Assembly: GCA_002101905.1 (NCBI GenBank)
Contig: LQPU01000048.1
Span: forward strand, 1 to 41,849
DNA length: 41,849 bases
Reading direction: 5' to 3'
Origin: Mycobacterium shimoidei
Lineage (GTDB): Bacteria; Actinomycetota; Actinomycetes; Mycobacteriales; Mycobacteriaceae
Part shown: one piece after another, positions 14,407 through 22,541 of the stretch
Position numbering within the stretch: the stretch's first letter is position 1
Layout of the letters: every line of letters starts with the position of its first letter
Made by a program: the position numbers and the translations under genes
The notes under the pieces: model-generated
Told to the model about the DNA's origin: nothing
The model's database searches: none
What the model saw: the letters and a program-made list of their open reading frames with translations, nothing else

Positions 14407-15615
14407 CTACTTCAGCTCCGACGACGACAGGCCCAGCAACCGTCGCGCGACCACCAGCAGCTGAATCTGCTGCGTGCCCTCGAAGATGTCCATGATCTTC
14501 GAGTCGCGCGCCCACTTCTCCAGCAGGGACTGCTCGGAATAGCCGATCGTGCCGGCCAATTCGACTGCCTTACAGGTGATGTCGCTGCCCACCCGGCCGG
14601 CTTTGGCTTTGGCCATCGACGCTTCCTTGGAGTTGGGGATCTGGTTGTCGGCTTGCCACGCCGCGCGCACGGTCAGCAGGTAGCTGGCCTCCCAGTCGGC
14701 CTCCATCCGCAGGAATTCGGCGGCGGGCGCGCTTTGCGCATGCGATGGCTTGTCGTAGGAAATCTCCACGCCGGCGTTGGTCAGAATCGTCCGTAATTCC
14801 TCCAGCGCCGCGCGGGCAACCCCGAGGGCCATCGCCGCGACCACTGGGCGGGTGTTGTCGAACGTCTCCATCACCCCGGCAAACCCTTTGCCGGGTTCGA
14901 TCTCGGGGTTGCCGAGCAAATTGTCCTTGGGTATCCGGACGTTGTCGAAGCGGATCACGGCGGTGTCGGAGCCCTTGATGCCGAGCTTCTTCTCCAGCCG
15001 CTCCACCGTGACACCGGGGTGCTCGCGCGGCACGACGAACGACTTGATCGCCGGGCGACCCTTCGATTTGTCCAAGGTCGCCCACACCACGATGTGGGTG
15101 GCACGCGAACCAGCGGTGACGAAGATCTTTTCGCCGTTGATCACGTATTCGTCGCCGTCGAGTTTGGCGGTCGTCGATACCGCGGCCGAGTCGGACCCGA
15201 ATCCGGGCTCGGTGATGGCCATCGCAGCCCAGACCTTGCCGAACCGCTTCAACTGCTCGTCGGTGGCCACACCGGAGATCGCGGCATTGCCAAGGCCTTG
15301 GTAGGGGATCGACAGCATCATCGCCGCGTCGCCCCAACTGGCCTCCATCGTCTGCAGGACCGCTGCCATGTTGGCACCGTTGCGGTTTTCTCCGTTGGTT
15401 TCGCTGCTGCGAAACGCGTCGGCGCCGGCCATGTCGAGGGTGTTGGATGCCGCGGCTCCCTCGAAGAGGTGCGCCAAGGTATCGAGCTCGACGGGGTAGG
15501 CGTGTTCCTTCAGGTCGTACTTGCGTGCGATCGGCCGCATGAGCTCGGCACCGGCTGCATGCGCATTGTCGATGACGGCGTGCAGCTTTTTGGGAAGTTC
15601 CAGATTGATTGTCAT
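14407..15615 (-). CDS. fadE23: Acyl-CoA dehydrogenase FadE23
   Basis: A protein of 402 residues; M. tuberculosis FadE23 (Rv3140) is 401. ATG 15615 gives MTINLELPKKLHAVIDNAH; upstream sequence in the frame is antisense-like. FAD- and substrate-binding blocks are MAITEPGFGSDSAAV, YVINGEKIFVTAGSRA and FVVPREHPGV; the C-terminus has GTIGYSEQSLLEKWARD and DIFEGTQQIQ with the expected active-site Glu. It follows fadE24 by 34 bases, as in M. tuberculosis. FadE proteins of this type are often heterotetramers of two different chains, so FadE23 and FadE24 may form one enzyme. The pair is known to respond to isoniazid in M. tuberculosis. Confidence 0.9.
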   Translation of the reverse strand: MTINLELPKKLHAVIDNAHAAGAELMRPIARKYDLKEHAYPVELDTLAHLFEGAAASNTLDMAGADAFRSSETNGENRNGANMAAVLQTMEASWGDAAMMLSIPYQGLGNAAISGVATDEQLKRFGKVWAAMAITEPGFGSDSAAVSTTAKLDGDEYVINGEKIFVTAGSRATHIVVWATLDKSKGRPAIKSFVVPREHPGVTVERLEKKLGIKGSDTAVIRFDNVRIPKDNLLGNPEIEPGKGFAGVMETFDNTRPVVAAMALGVARAALEELRTILTNAGVEISYDKPSHAQSAPAAEFLRMEADWEASYLLTVRAAWQADNQIPNSKEASMAKAKAGRVGSDITCKAVELAGTIGYSEQSLLEKWARDSKIMDIFEGTQQIQLLVVARRLLGLSSSELK

Positions 15616-15649
15616 GGTTGGTCTTTCGCTTGCAGGTCCGGGGGCACTT

Positions 15650-17038
15650 CTAGATGACCATGACGCCCTCGGCGACGCCGATGGCCCGCAGGTCGCGGTA
15701 CCAGCGTTCGACGGGGTGTTCCTTGGTGTAGCCGTGGCCGCCGAGCAGTTGCACGCCGTCCAAACCGATTTGCATGCCCTTGTCGGCGCCGAGCCGTTTG
15801 GCAAGTGCCGCTTCCCGATTGAACGGCAGGCCCTGTTCGGCGCGCGCGGCACCACGCCAGGTGATCAGCCGCAATCCGTCGAGTTCGATCGCGATGTTGG
15901 CGCACATGAATGCCACCGACTGGCGGTGGGCGATCGGCTCGCCGAACGCTTCGCGTTCCTTGACGTAGGGGACGACGTAGTCGAGCACCGCGTGAGACGT
16001 GCCGACCGCCAGTGCGGCCCAACCCAATCGGGACAGCGCGATCGCATCCGAGTAGTCCTCGTCGGTCGCCCCGTCTTCACCGAGCCGTGCGCTCAGCGGC
16101 ACCGATACCTTGTCGAGTTCGACCTGGCCCAGCGCCGCCGCGCGCAGACCCATGCTCGGGTCGGGCTTGACCGTCAGACCCTGCGTCGACGATTCGACGA
16201 TGAAAAGCGCCGGCTTGCCGTTCAGCTGCGCGGCGACGATGAACACCTCGGCGTCGGCGGCCGCGGGGACCAACGACTTCACCCCGTCGAGGCGGTAGCC
16301 GCTGGGCGTACGCACGGCAGTGGTCTTCAGGTTGGTCGGGTCGAACAACGGCTGCGGCTCGGCGATCGCCACGCAAGCCTGTGGCACGTTGTCGCCCGCA
16401 AATTCCTTGAGATACGTGGCCTGCTGATCAGCGCTGCCCCAATGGGTGAGCGCCGCGGCCACACCGGCGGGCGCGAGGATCGGCAGCGCCAAGCCCATGT
16501 CGCCATACGCCAGCGCCTCGGCGACCAGGACGTTGGTGACGCTCGAGCGGTGCTCGGCGATGCCTTCGAAGTCTTCTGGCACGTTGACCGCCGTGATCCC
16601 CAACTCCGCCGCCTTGGCGACCAGATCGGGGGGATAGGTGGTCGCTTCGTCGGCCTCGGCCGCGGCGGGCCGCAGGACTTCTTCGGCGAACTGTCGGACG
16701 GTTTCGACGATCAGCTTCTGGTCGTCGTCGGGGGTCAGGTCGAAGTAGCCCTTGCCGCTTGCCTTCAGCCGGGTCGGCCCGCCGCCGCGACCCTGCACCC
16801 GCTTGAACTGCCGGGTGGTGGCGCCGGCCGCCGAGAATGCGGTCTTGACGCCGTAGCGCAAGGTCCGGTTCAGCGGATCGCGCAGGTGATATTTGTCCAG
16901 GAATTCCTGGCCGACGAGCGGCGTGAGCAGCGCCATGCCGATGTCGACCCCGGTTCGCCTGCGTTTGTACTCACCGACGCCGGTCTTTCGCCCGGTTCGC
17001 TTGTGGCGTCCGTTGGTGCTGGGAATGGTGTTGGTCAT
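15650..17038 (-). CDS. fadE24: Acyl-CoA dehydrogenase FadE24
   Basis: A protein of 462 residues, close to M. tuberculosis FadE24 (Rv3139, 468). The first 75 residues are a basic extension (RHKRTGRKTGVGEYKRRRTG) before the dehydrogenase domain begins near LTPDDDQKLIVETVRQFAEE. Typical dehydrogenase blocks follow (AEALAYGDMGLALPILAP, QACVAIAEPQPLF), and the C-terminal helical part has QLLGGHGYTKEHPVERWYRD but ends at AEGVMVI without the IxEGTxQ catalytic Glu. This supports a role as the non-catalytic half of a FadE24-FadE23 heteromer. First gene of the pair, with an inverted repeat 41 bases upstream. Confidence 0.9.
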   Translation of the reverse strand: MTNTIPSTNGRHKRTGRKTGVGEYKRRRTGVDIGMALLTPLVGQEFLDKYHLRDPLNRTLRYGVKTAFSAAGATTRQFKRVQGRGGGPTRLKASGKGYFDLTPDDDQKLIVETVRQFAEEVLRPAAAEADEATTYPPDLVAKAAELGITAVNVPEDFEGIAEHRSSVTNVLVAEALAYGDMGLALPILAPAGVAAALTHWGSADQQATYLKEFAGDNVPQACVAIAEPQPLFDPTNLKTTAVRTPSGYRLDGVKSLVPAAADAEVFIVAAQLNGKPALFIVESSTQGLTVKPDPSMGLRAAALGQVELDKVSVPLSARLGEDGATDEDYSDAIALSRLGWAALAVGTSHAVLDYVVPYVKEREAFGEPIAHRQSVAFMCANIAIELDGLRLITWRGAARAEQGLPFNREAALAKRLGADKGMQIGLDGVQLLGGHGYTKEHPVERWYRDLRAIGVAEGVMVI

Positions 17039-17078
17039 GTCAGCAGCCTCGCTGGTTGGCTTGATGCGATACCACTAC

Positions 17079-17094
17079 CTTACTCCAGAGTAAG
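17079..17094. promoter_or_regulatory. Inverted-repeat operator upstream of fadE24
   Basis: CTTACTC-CA-GAGTAAG is a perfect 7-bp inverted repeat centred about 48 bases before the fadE24 ATG. It is unlike the KstR motif (TNNAACNNGTTNNA). Form and place fit a TetR- or GntR-type fatty-acid regulator. Confidence 0.65.
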
Positions 17095-17161
17095 ATAGGT
17101 CGGGTCTGTTAGATAATTCACACCGCGGACCGGCGCTAAACGGAAGGCGCCGCCGGCGTAG

Positions 17162-17938
17162 CTATCTCCGCAGTCGGCTCAGCACCGCATCGTGCAACAG
17201 GCCGTTAGTGGCCAGCGCGGTTCCACCGTGCGGTCCGGGGACGCCGTCCAAGTCGCTGAACGTTCCGCCCGCTTCGCGGACCAGCACGTCTAGGGCCGCC
17301 AGGTCCCATACCGACACTTCGGGCTCGGCGGCGATGTCCACGGCTCCCTCGGCCACCAGGCAGTACGACCAGAAGTCGCCGTACGCGCGCACCCGCCAGA
17401 CCTCGTCGGTCAAACCGATGAAGCGCTCGCGCAGGCCGCGCTGCGCCCAGCCGGACAGGCTGGAAAACGACAAGCTGGCCGCGCTGAGATCGGCCACCGA
17501 CGACACCGAGAGCCGACGCGGCGCCGACCCGCCGGTCTTGCCGAACGCCCCCTCGCCGCTGGCCGCCCACCATCGTCGCTGCAGGGCAGGGGCGCTGACG
17601 ACGCCGATGCGCGGAACGCCGTCGTCGAGCAACGCGATCAGGCTGGCCCATACCGGCACGCCACGTACGAAATTTTTGGTGCCGTCGATCGGGTCGATGA
17701 CCCACTGGCGTCCGGCCAAAGTCGTTGAGCCGCCGAATTCTTCGCCTACCACGCTGTCGTCGGGGCGCTCGCGTTCCAGCACTGCACGCAACTCGGTTTC
17801 GACGGCCCGGTCCGCGTCGGTCACTGGCGTGAGGTCAGGTTTGGTGTCGATCTGCAGATCCAGCGCGCCGAACCGGGCGACGGTCAGCTCGTCGGCGTGG
17901 TCGGCCAGCGCCAATGCCACTGCAAGATCGGTCTTCAT
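17162..17938 (-). CDS. hisN: Histidinol-phosphatase, inositol-monophosphatase family
   Basis: A protein of 258 residues; M. tuberculosis HisN (Rv3137) is 260. Metal-binding motifs of the inositol monophosphatase fold are GEE at 65-67, DPIDGTKNF at 82-90 and WDLAALDVLVREAGG in the C-terminal part. The segment KPDLTPVTDADRAVE is also typical. HisN removes phosphate from histidinol phosphate in the penultimate steps of histidine synthesis. Position beside fadE24 is the same as in M. tuberculosis. It ends 123 bases before fadE24 begins in the same direction, a gap that holds the fadE24 operator. Divergent from the small membrane protein gene. Confidence 0.9.
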   Translation of the reverse strand: MKTDLAVALALADHADELTVARFGALDLQIDTKPDLTPVTDADRAVETELRAVLERERPDDSVVGEEFGGSTTLAGRQWVIDPIDGTKNFVRGVPVWASLIALLDDGVPRIGVVSAPALQRRWWAASGEGAFGKTGGSAPRRLSVSSVADLSAASLSFSSLSGWAQRGLRERFIGLTDEVWRVRAYGDFWSYCLVAEGAVDIAAEPEVSVWDLAALDVLVREAGGTFSDLDGVPGPHGGTALATNGLLHDAVLSRLRR

Positions 17939-17961
17939 GGGTGCAGTCCTACCATGGCCAG

Positions 17962-18294
17962 GTGGGTTGGGAATTCGGCGTGCTGCTCCTACTGGTCGCG
18001 ATTCTCGCGGTGTTCTTGGCCCCGCGGTTCATCCGTCGCGGTCCGTACAGTGACGCGCTGCAGGGCACGCTGCTCGTCACCGGGGTCAGCCCGCGACCGG
18101 ACGCCACCGGCGAGCAATTCGTCACCATCGCGGGCATCATCAACGGGCCGACCGTCAATGAGCACCCGGTGTATCAACGTATGGCTGTCAATGTTGATGA
18201 CTGGCCGACGATGGGTCAGCTGATGCCGGTGGTGTACTCGCAGAAGAATCCGGACAACTGGAGCTTCGCGCCGCCCGGGTCGACCGTCGACTAG
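17962..18294 (+). CDS. Small single-pass membrane protein of unknown function
   Basis: A protein of 110 residues if GTG 17962 is the start; in-frame GTG 17941 and ATG 17914 are alternatives, the latter overlapping hisN. VGWEFGVLLLLVAILAVFLA near the N-terminus is one transmembrane helix followed by APRFIRRGPYSD. The remaining 85 residues form a soluble domain with VTGVSPRPDATGEQFVTIAG, NEHPVYQRMAVNVDDWPTMG and SFAPPG, probably facing outside by the positive-inside rule. I do not recognise the family with certainty; short actinobacterial proteins of this type are unassigned. Divergent from hisN with 23 bases between; its 3' end overlaps the convergent TDT gene by 107 bases. Confidence 0.65.
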   Translation: MGWEFGVLLLLVAILAVFLAPRFIRRGPYSDALQGTLLVTGVSPRPDATGEQFVTIAGIINGPTVNEHPVYQRMAVNVDDWPTMGQLMPVVYSQKNPDNWSFAPPGSTVD

Positions 18295-19381
18295 CAGAGC
18301 CACCGAGCGTTGTGGCCAGGTGGTGCAGCATCGCAACAAACGTAATCGCCCACGCCGCCAGGGCGATCCAGCTCTCGTGGGCGCCGATGGATTGCACGAT
18401 CGGCAAGTGGTCGGCCTTTCCCAGATAATCGCCGCCGACCCCGTACATGCCCAGCGGGAAAACCACGCTCCACAGCGGCGCCTCGTAGCGCAGCGGGATG
18501 CGATGCACCACGTGCTTCCAGATGCCGGCGGCGATCAGCGGCGGTATCAGCCACGTGCCGAAGGCCCAGAACACCACTGACGTTCCCGCGACCAGGCCGC
18601 GGGTGGCGTCGACCATCGGCGCATGCGCCATCTCCACGATCCGGGCGCCGGCGACCACGGTGATCGCGGTGGCACCCATCGACACCCAGTACGGCGGAGT
18701 GAGGTCCTCGGGTTTCAGTCCGTAGAGCAGCATGCGCGCGCCGACGAAGATCCCCGCAGCGGCGTATAGGAATACGCCGACCGACCAGGAGAACACCGCC
18801 AGCAGCGCCAGTTCCCGTCGCCCCGTTTCCAATTCGGGCTCCAGTGCGGCGGCCAGCACGGCGACCGACTCACTGGCGACCACCCAGATGAACCAGGTGC
18901 CGTTCGCGTACTTCAAGACCGGCCGGTGAGTGGTGCGCAAACAGGCCGTCCACGGCACCACGTAGCCGAGCACCAGCCAGGCCAGCCAACCGACCAGTAG
19001 CAGCGCCGACGCAATCCGGTAATGGCTGTCGACGGCCAGTCGGGTTCCCAGCACATCGGCGGCGGCGACAAAGGTGAACGACCCGAACGCGCGGCGCGGA
19101 TCCTGCAGGTCTGCGATGAGGTCGGCGCGGAAGGCGATGATTCGCACCGCGGTAACGATCAGCAGGACGGCGAAAGCCCCGCAGGCCAGCCACAGCAACG
19201 CCACCGAGAGCGGGTACGCGCCGTGGTTGTGCATCGCGATCGACACGATGCCGGTGGCCATCACCAGCGCGAAGTAGCCGGGGTGCAGGGTTCGTACCGC
19301 TTCGTGGACACCGGTCGTGCCGGCTGTATCAGTAAGGGACACCAGTCTTCCGCCACTTCCGCCCGCCGGTGCCCGGCTCAT
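18188..19381 (-). CDS. TDT/SLAC1-family transporter (TehA-like)
   Basis: A protein of 397 residues with ten predicted transmembrane helices. GYFALVMATGIVSIAMHNHG near residues 35-54 and NGTWFIWVVASESVAVLAA near 159-177 are hallmarks of the tellurite-resistance/dicarboxylate transporter (TDT) family, which includes TehA, Mae1 and plant SLAC1 anion channels. The substrate cannot be told: anions, C4-dicarboxylates or sulfite are possible. The final helix ends at MLHHLATTLGG, and about 43 further residues rich in Ser, Ala and Arg follow. That tail is antisense to the 3' end of the convergent membrane protein gene. The true start could be internal, for example near the Val at residue 14. Confidence 0.85.
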   Translation of the reverse strand: MSRAPAGGSGGRLVSLTDTAGTTGVHEAVRTLHPGYFALVMATGIVSIAMHNHGAYPLSVALLWLACGAFAVLLIVTAVRIIAFRADLIADLQDPRRAFGSFTFVAAADVLGTRLAVDSHYRIASALLLVGWLAWLVLGYVVPWTACLRTTHRPVLKYANGTWFIWVVASESVAVLAAALEPELETGRRELALLAVFSWSVGVFLYAAAGIFVGARMLLYGLKPEDLTPPYWVSMGATAITVVAGARIVEMAHAPMVDATRGLVAGTSVVFWAFGTWLIPPLIAAGIWKHVVHRIPLRYEAPLWSVVFPLGMYGVGGDYLGKADHLPIVQSIGAHESWIALAAWAITFVAMLHHLATTLGGSASRRSTRAARSSSCPDSSASTPPASADPSSASHQH

Positions 19382-19491
19382 CCGGGGGCCTCGCGACCCG
19401 GCTGCGATGACAATATAGGGCCGCCGCAGGTATCAGAGCGGATAACTCCACACACGCACCGCGGCAAAACACCTGCCGGCGGCGATCGAGG

Positions 19492-19959
19492 TCAGGAGGG
19501 TGCAGGCAGGTCCGGGAGGTGCTGGTGAGTCGCGATCGCTAGTCGGTTCCAAACGTTGATCGTCGCGATCGCCATCAGCAAGTGAACGATTCCGCCTTCG
19601 TCGAAGTGGGCGGTGACATCGCTCCAGACCGAGTCGGGCACACCCTCATCGGCGATGCGGGTGACCGCTTCGGTGAGGGCGATGGCGGCTCGTTCCGGGT
19701 CGGTGAACAAGTCAGGTGCTTCGCGCCACGCTGAGAGCACATCGAGGCGGCGTTGGTCCTCGCCGGCTTTCCGGGCGTCGCGGTTATGCATGTCCAGACA
19801 GAAGGCGCATCCGTTGATCTGTGACGCGCGGATCTTGATCAGTTCATGCAGTTTCGGGTCTAGGCCGCTCATGGCCAGATAGCGCTCCATGCCTAGGACA
19901 GCGTGATAGGCCTCGCGATCGACGCCGTTGACGTCGAGGCGTTGGTGTCCGGTGCCCAT
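19492..19959 (-). CDS. AhpD-like carboxymuconolactone decarboxylase family protein
   Basis: A protein of 155 residues from ATG 19959, preceded by AGAAGGAGATCCGCC, a strong ribosome-binding site; the upstream in-frame start was rejected for that reason. The core INGCAFCLDMHNRDARKAG near residues 47-65 has the CxxC and the following His of the AhpD/CMD peroxidase-like family. PERAAIALTEAVTRI and the final LLMAIATINVWNRLAI also fit. Probably a small alkylhydroperoxidase or disulfide reductase of the cytoplasm. It lies 39 bases after the fprA stop in the same direction and may share that transcript. Confidence 0.88.
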   Translation of the reverse strand: MGTGHQRLDVNGVDREAYHAVLGMERYLAMSGLDPKLHELIKIRASQINGCAFCLDMHNRDARKAGEDQRRLDVLSAWREAPDLFTDPERAAIALTEAVTRIADEGVPDSVWSDVTAHFDEGGIVHLLMAIATINVWNRLAIATHQHLPDLPAPS

Positions 19960-19998
19960 CGGCGGATCTCCTTCTGTCAGCAACGGCTGCGACCGCGG

Positions 19999-21363
19999 CT
20001 AGCCGTGACAGACGCGCAACAGCTCGGTCAGGCTAGCCAATTTGACCCGCGGCCGTCCGTGCGGCTCGCCGGCGGAACGCTCGTACTCGTCGATCAGCTT
20101 CCAGTGCGCGTCGGTGACGAGTTTGGGTTGACGGGAGGCCAGCAATTCGGCGAGCTTCTCGGCATGGTCGGCCCCGAAGTCCGCCAAGTCGGCGCTGGAC
20201 AAGTCCGCGAGCAGGGTGTCGACGGTGTCCTGCGCGTCCTTCTTGTTGGTGCCGATCACCCCGGTGGGGCCACGCTTGATCCAGCCGACGACGTATTCGT
20301 TTCGCCTGCCCGCGACCCGGCCGCCGCTGTTGGGGATCGTTCCGGTTTTCTCGTCGAACGGCAGCCCCGGGGTCGGCACCCCGCGATAGCCCACCGAGCG
20401 CACCACCAGCTGCACAGGTAGCTCGTCGCGCATACCGGTGTCCTTGGCCACCACCCGACCGTCTTCGCTGACCAGCTCGTTGCGCCCGAGCACGATTCGC
20501 TCGACCTTGCCGTCGCCCTTGATCTCGATGGGAGAGGTAAAGAAACGGAAGACGAGTCGGCGGTGACCCGGGCGGGGCTCGCGGGTCGCGTATTCCCGCA
20601 GCACCTTGATGTTCTGCTTGCACGTCTTGCCGACCGCGGCCGCGTCCTCGTCGCTGATGCCCTGGAGATCTGCGGGATCGACCACGACGTCGACGTCCTG
20701 GAGCGCCGCCAGAGTGCCCAGCTCACGCAGCTCCAGCGTCGTGAACGCAGTCTGTAGCGGTCCCCGGCGACCTATGATCACCACTTCCTGGACAGCGCAC
20801 GGGCGCAACGAATCCAACGCGTGATCGGCGATATCGGTCCGGGCCAGCTCATTCGGGTTGCTCACCAGAATGCGCGCGACGTCCAGCGCGACATTGCCAT
20901 TACCGATCACCACCGCACGCGAACCGGACAGATCGGGCGACATCTGCTCGAAGTGTGGATGGGCGTTGTACCAGCCCACGAAGTCGACGGCGGCGATACT
21001 GCCCGGCAGATCCTCGCCGGGAATGCCCAGCGATCGATCCGATTGCGCCCCGACGGCATAGATCACCGCGTCGTAGCGCTCGGCCAGTTCGGCGGCCTCG
21101 ATGTGCTCGCCCACCACCACGTTTCCGAAGAAGCGGAACCGGGGGTCGTCAGCGATCTTTTCGAATTGCCTGCTGACCGACTTGATCTTGGGGTGGTCGG
21201 GCGCCACACCGGAGCGCACCAGACCCCACGGTGTCGGCAGCATTTCCAGCATGTCCACGGCCACGTCGATTCGATCCGACGAATCGGCGGCGTTCAGCAG
21301 CGATGCCGCGGCGAAAAAGCCCGAGGGACCGGAGCCGACGATCGCGACGTGGTAAGGACGCAT
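19999..21363 (-). CDS. fprA: NADPH-ferredoxin reductase FprA
   Basis: A protein of 454 residues; M. tuberculosis FprA (Rv3106) is 456. FAD site AIVGSGPSGFFAAASLL near residues 8-24, the adrenodoxin-reductase-like LPTPWGLVRSGVAPDHPKIK near 42-61, the NADPH site VVIGNGNVALDVARIL near 151-166, and VIIGRRGPLQTAFT. It closely resembles mitochondrial adrenodoxin reductase and passes electrons from NADPH to ferredoxins that serve P450s. A P450 is encoded 6 kb away, though a functional link is inference. Divergent from prfB with a 68-base gap, the arrangement known in M. tuberculosis. Confidence 0.95.
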   Translation of the reverse strand: MRPYHVAIVGSGPSGFFAAASLLNAADSSDRIDVAVDMLEMLPTPWGLVRSGVAPDHPKIKSVSRQFEKIADDPRFRFFGNVVVGEHIEAAELAERYDAVIYAVGAQSDRSLGIPGEDLPGSIAAVDFVGWYNAHPHFEQMSPDLSGSRAVVIGNGNVALDVARILVSNPNELARTDIADHALDSLRPCAVQEVVIIGRRGPLQTAFTTLELRELGTLAALQDVDVVVDPADLQGISDEDAAAVGKTCKQNIKVLREYATREPRPGHRRLVFRFFTSPIEIKGDGKVERIVLGRNELVSEDGRVVAKDTGMRDELPVQLVVRSVGYRGVPTPGLPFDEKTGTIPNSGGRVAGRRNEYVVGWIKRGPTGVIGTNKKDAQDTVDTLLADLSSADLADFGADHAEKLAELLASRQPKLVTDAHWKLIDEYERSAGEPHGRPRVKLASLTELLRVCHG

Positions 21364-21431
21364 ATACCTCGATGCTAACGGCTACCGGTGCGTAGGCTGC
21401 GTTGGTCGATCGGCCGGTAACCTGGGCAGCT

Positions 21432-22541
21432 GTGGAACCAGACCGTCAGGCCGACATCGCGGCGCTTGACTCCACGCTGACCACCGTGGAGCGGGTGCTC
21501 GATATCGAGGGTCTGCGTAGCCGCATCGAGAAGCTCGAACACGAGGCGTCCGACCCGAAGCTGTGGGACGACCAGGCCCGCGCCCAGCGGGTGACCAGCG
21601 AGCTGTCCCACGCCCAGGGCGAGTTGCGCCGGGTCGAAGAGCTGCGCCGCCGCCTCGACGACCTGCCGGTGCTCTATGAACTGGCAGTCGAAGAAGAGTC
21701 TGCCGACGAGCTGGCGGCGGCGGACGCCGAACTCAAGGCGCTGCGTGCCGACGTCGAGGCCATGGAAGTCCGCACCCTGCTATCCGGCGAATACGACGAG
21801 CGGGAGGCGCTGGTCACCATCCGCTCGGGGGCCGGCGGGGTGGACGCCGCCGACTGGGCCGAAATGCTGATGCGGATGTATATCCGCTGGGCCGAGCAGC
21901 ACAACTACCCCGTCGAGGTGTTCGACATCTCCTACGCCGAAGAGGCCGGCATCAAAAGCGCGACGTTCGCCGTGCATGCCCCGTTCGCCTACGGCACGCT
22001 CTCGGTGGAACAGGGCACCCATCGGCTGGTGCGGCTCAGCCCGTTCGACAACCAGCATCGGAGACAGACGTCGTTCGCCGAGGTCGAGGTGCTGCCGGTG
22101 GTGGAGACCACCGACCACATCGACATCCCCGAAGGCGACATCCGGGTAGACGTCTACCGCTCCAGCGGGCCCGGCGGCCAATCGGTCAACACCACCGACT
22201 CGGCGGTGCGGCTCACCCACATTCCCACCGGGATCGTCGTCACCTGTCAGAACGAGAAGTCGCAGCTACAAAACAAGGTGGCGGCGATGCGGGTTCTTCA
22301 GGCGAAGTTGTTGGAGCGCAAGCGCTTAGAAGAACGCGCAGAGCTCGACGCGTTGAAGGGGGACGGCGGCAGCTCGTGGGGTAACCAGATGCGCTCGTAC
22401 GTACTGCACCCCTATCAGATGGTCAAGGATTTGCGCACCGACTACGAGGTCGGTAATCCGACGGCCGTGTTGGACGGGGACATCGACGGGTTCCTGGAAG
22501 CGGGAATCCGGTGGCGCAACAGGCGAGATGACGACTCATAG
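21432..22541 (+). CDS. prfB: Peptide chain release factor 2
   Basis: A protein of 369 residues starting at GTG 21432 (VEPDRQADIAALDSTLTTVE, the conserved mycobacterial start). The codon-reading tripeptide SPF, specific for UAA and UGA, is at 203-205 and the GGQ catalytic loop (SSGPGGQSVN) at 245-253. The frame is continuous, so the programmed +1 frameshift that autoregulates prfB in E. coli is absent. First gene of the plus-strand chain running to smpB. Its stop codon overlaps the start of the mechanosensitive channel gene by 14 bases. Confidence 0.96.
   Translation: MEPDRQADIAALDSTLTTVERVLDIEGLRSRIEKLEHEASDPKLWDDQARAQRVTSELSHAQGELRRVEELRRRLDDLPVLYELAVEEESADELAAADAELKALRADVEAMEVRTLLSGEYDEREALVTIRSGAGGVDAADWAEMLMRMYIRWAEQHNYPVEVFDISYAEEAGIKSATFAVHAPFAYGTLSVEQGTHRLVRLSPFDNQHRRQTSFAEVEVLPVVETTDHIDIPEGDIRVDVYRSSGPGGQSVNTTDSAVRLTHIPTGIVVTCQNEKSQLQNKVAAMRVLQAKLLERKRLEERAELDALKGDGGSSWGNQMRSYVLHPYQMVKDLRTDYEVGNPTAVLDGDIDGFLEAGIRWRNRRDDDS

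Noticed and set aside
21432..21530. Programmed frameshift in prfB
   Set aside because: The reading frame is continuous from GTG with no early UGA and no CUU-UGA slippery site.
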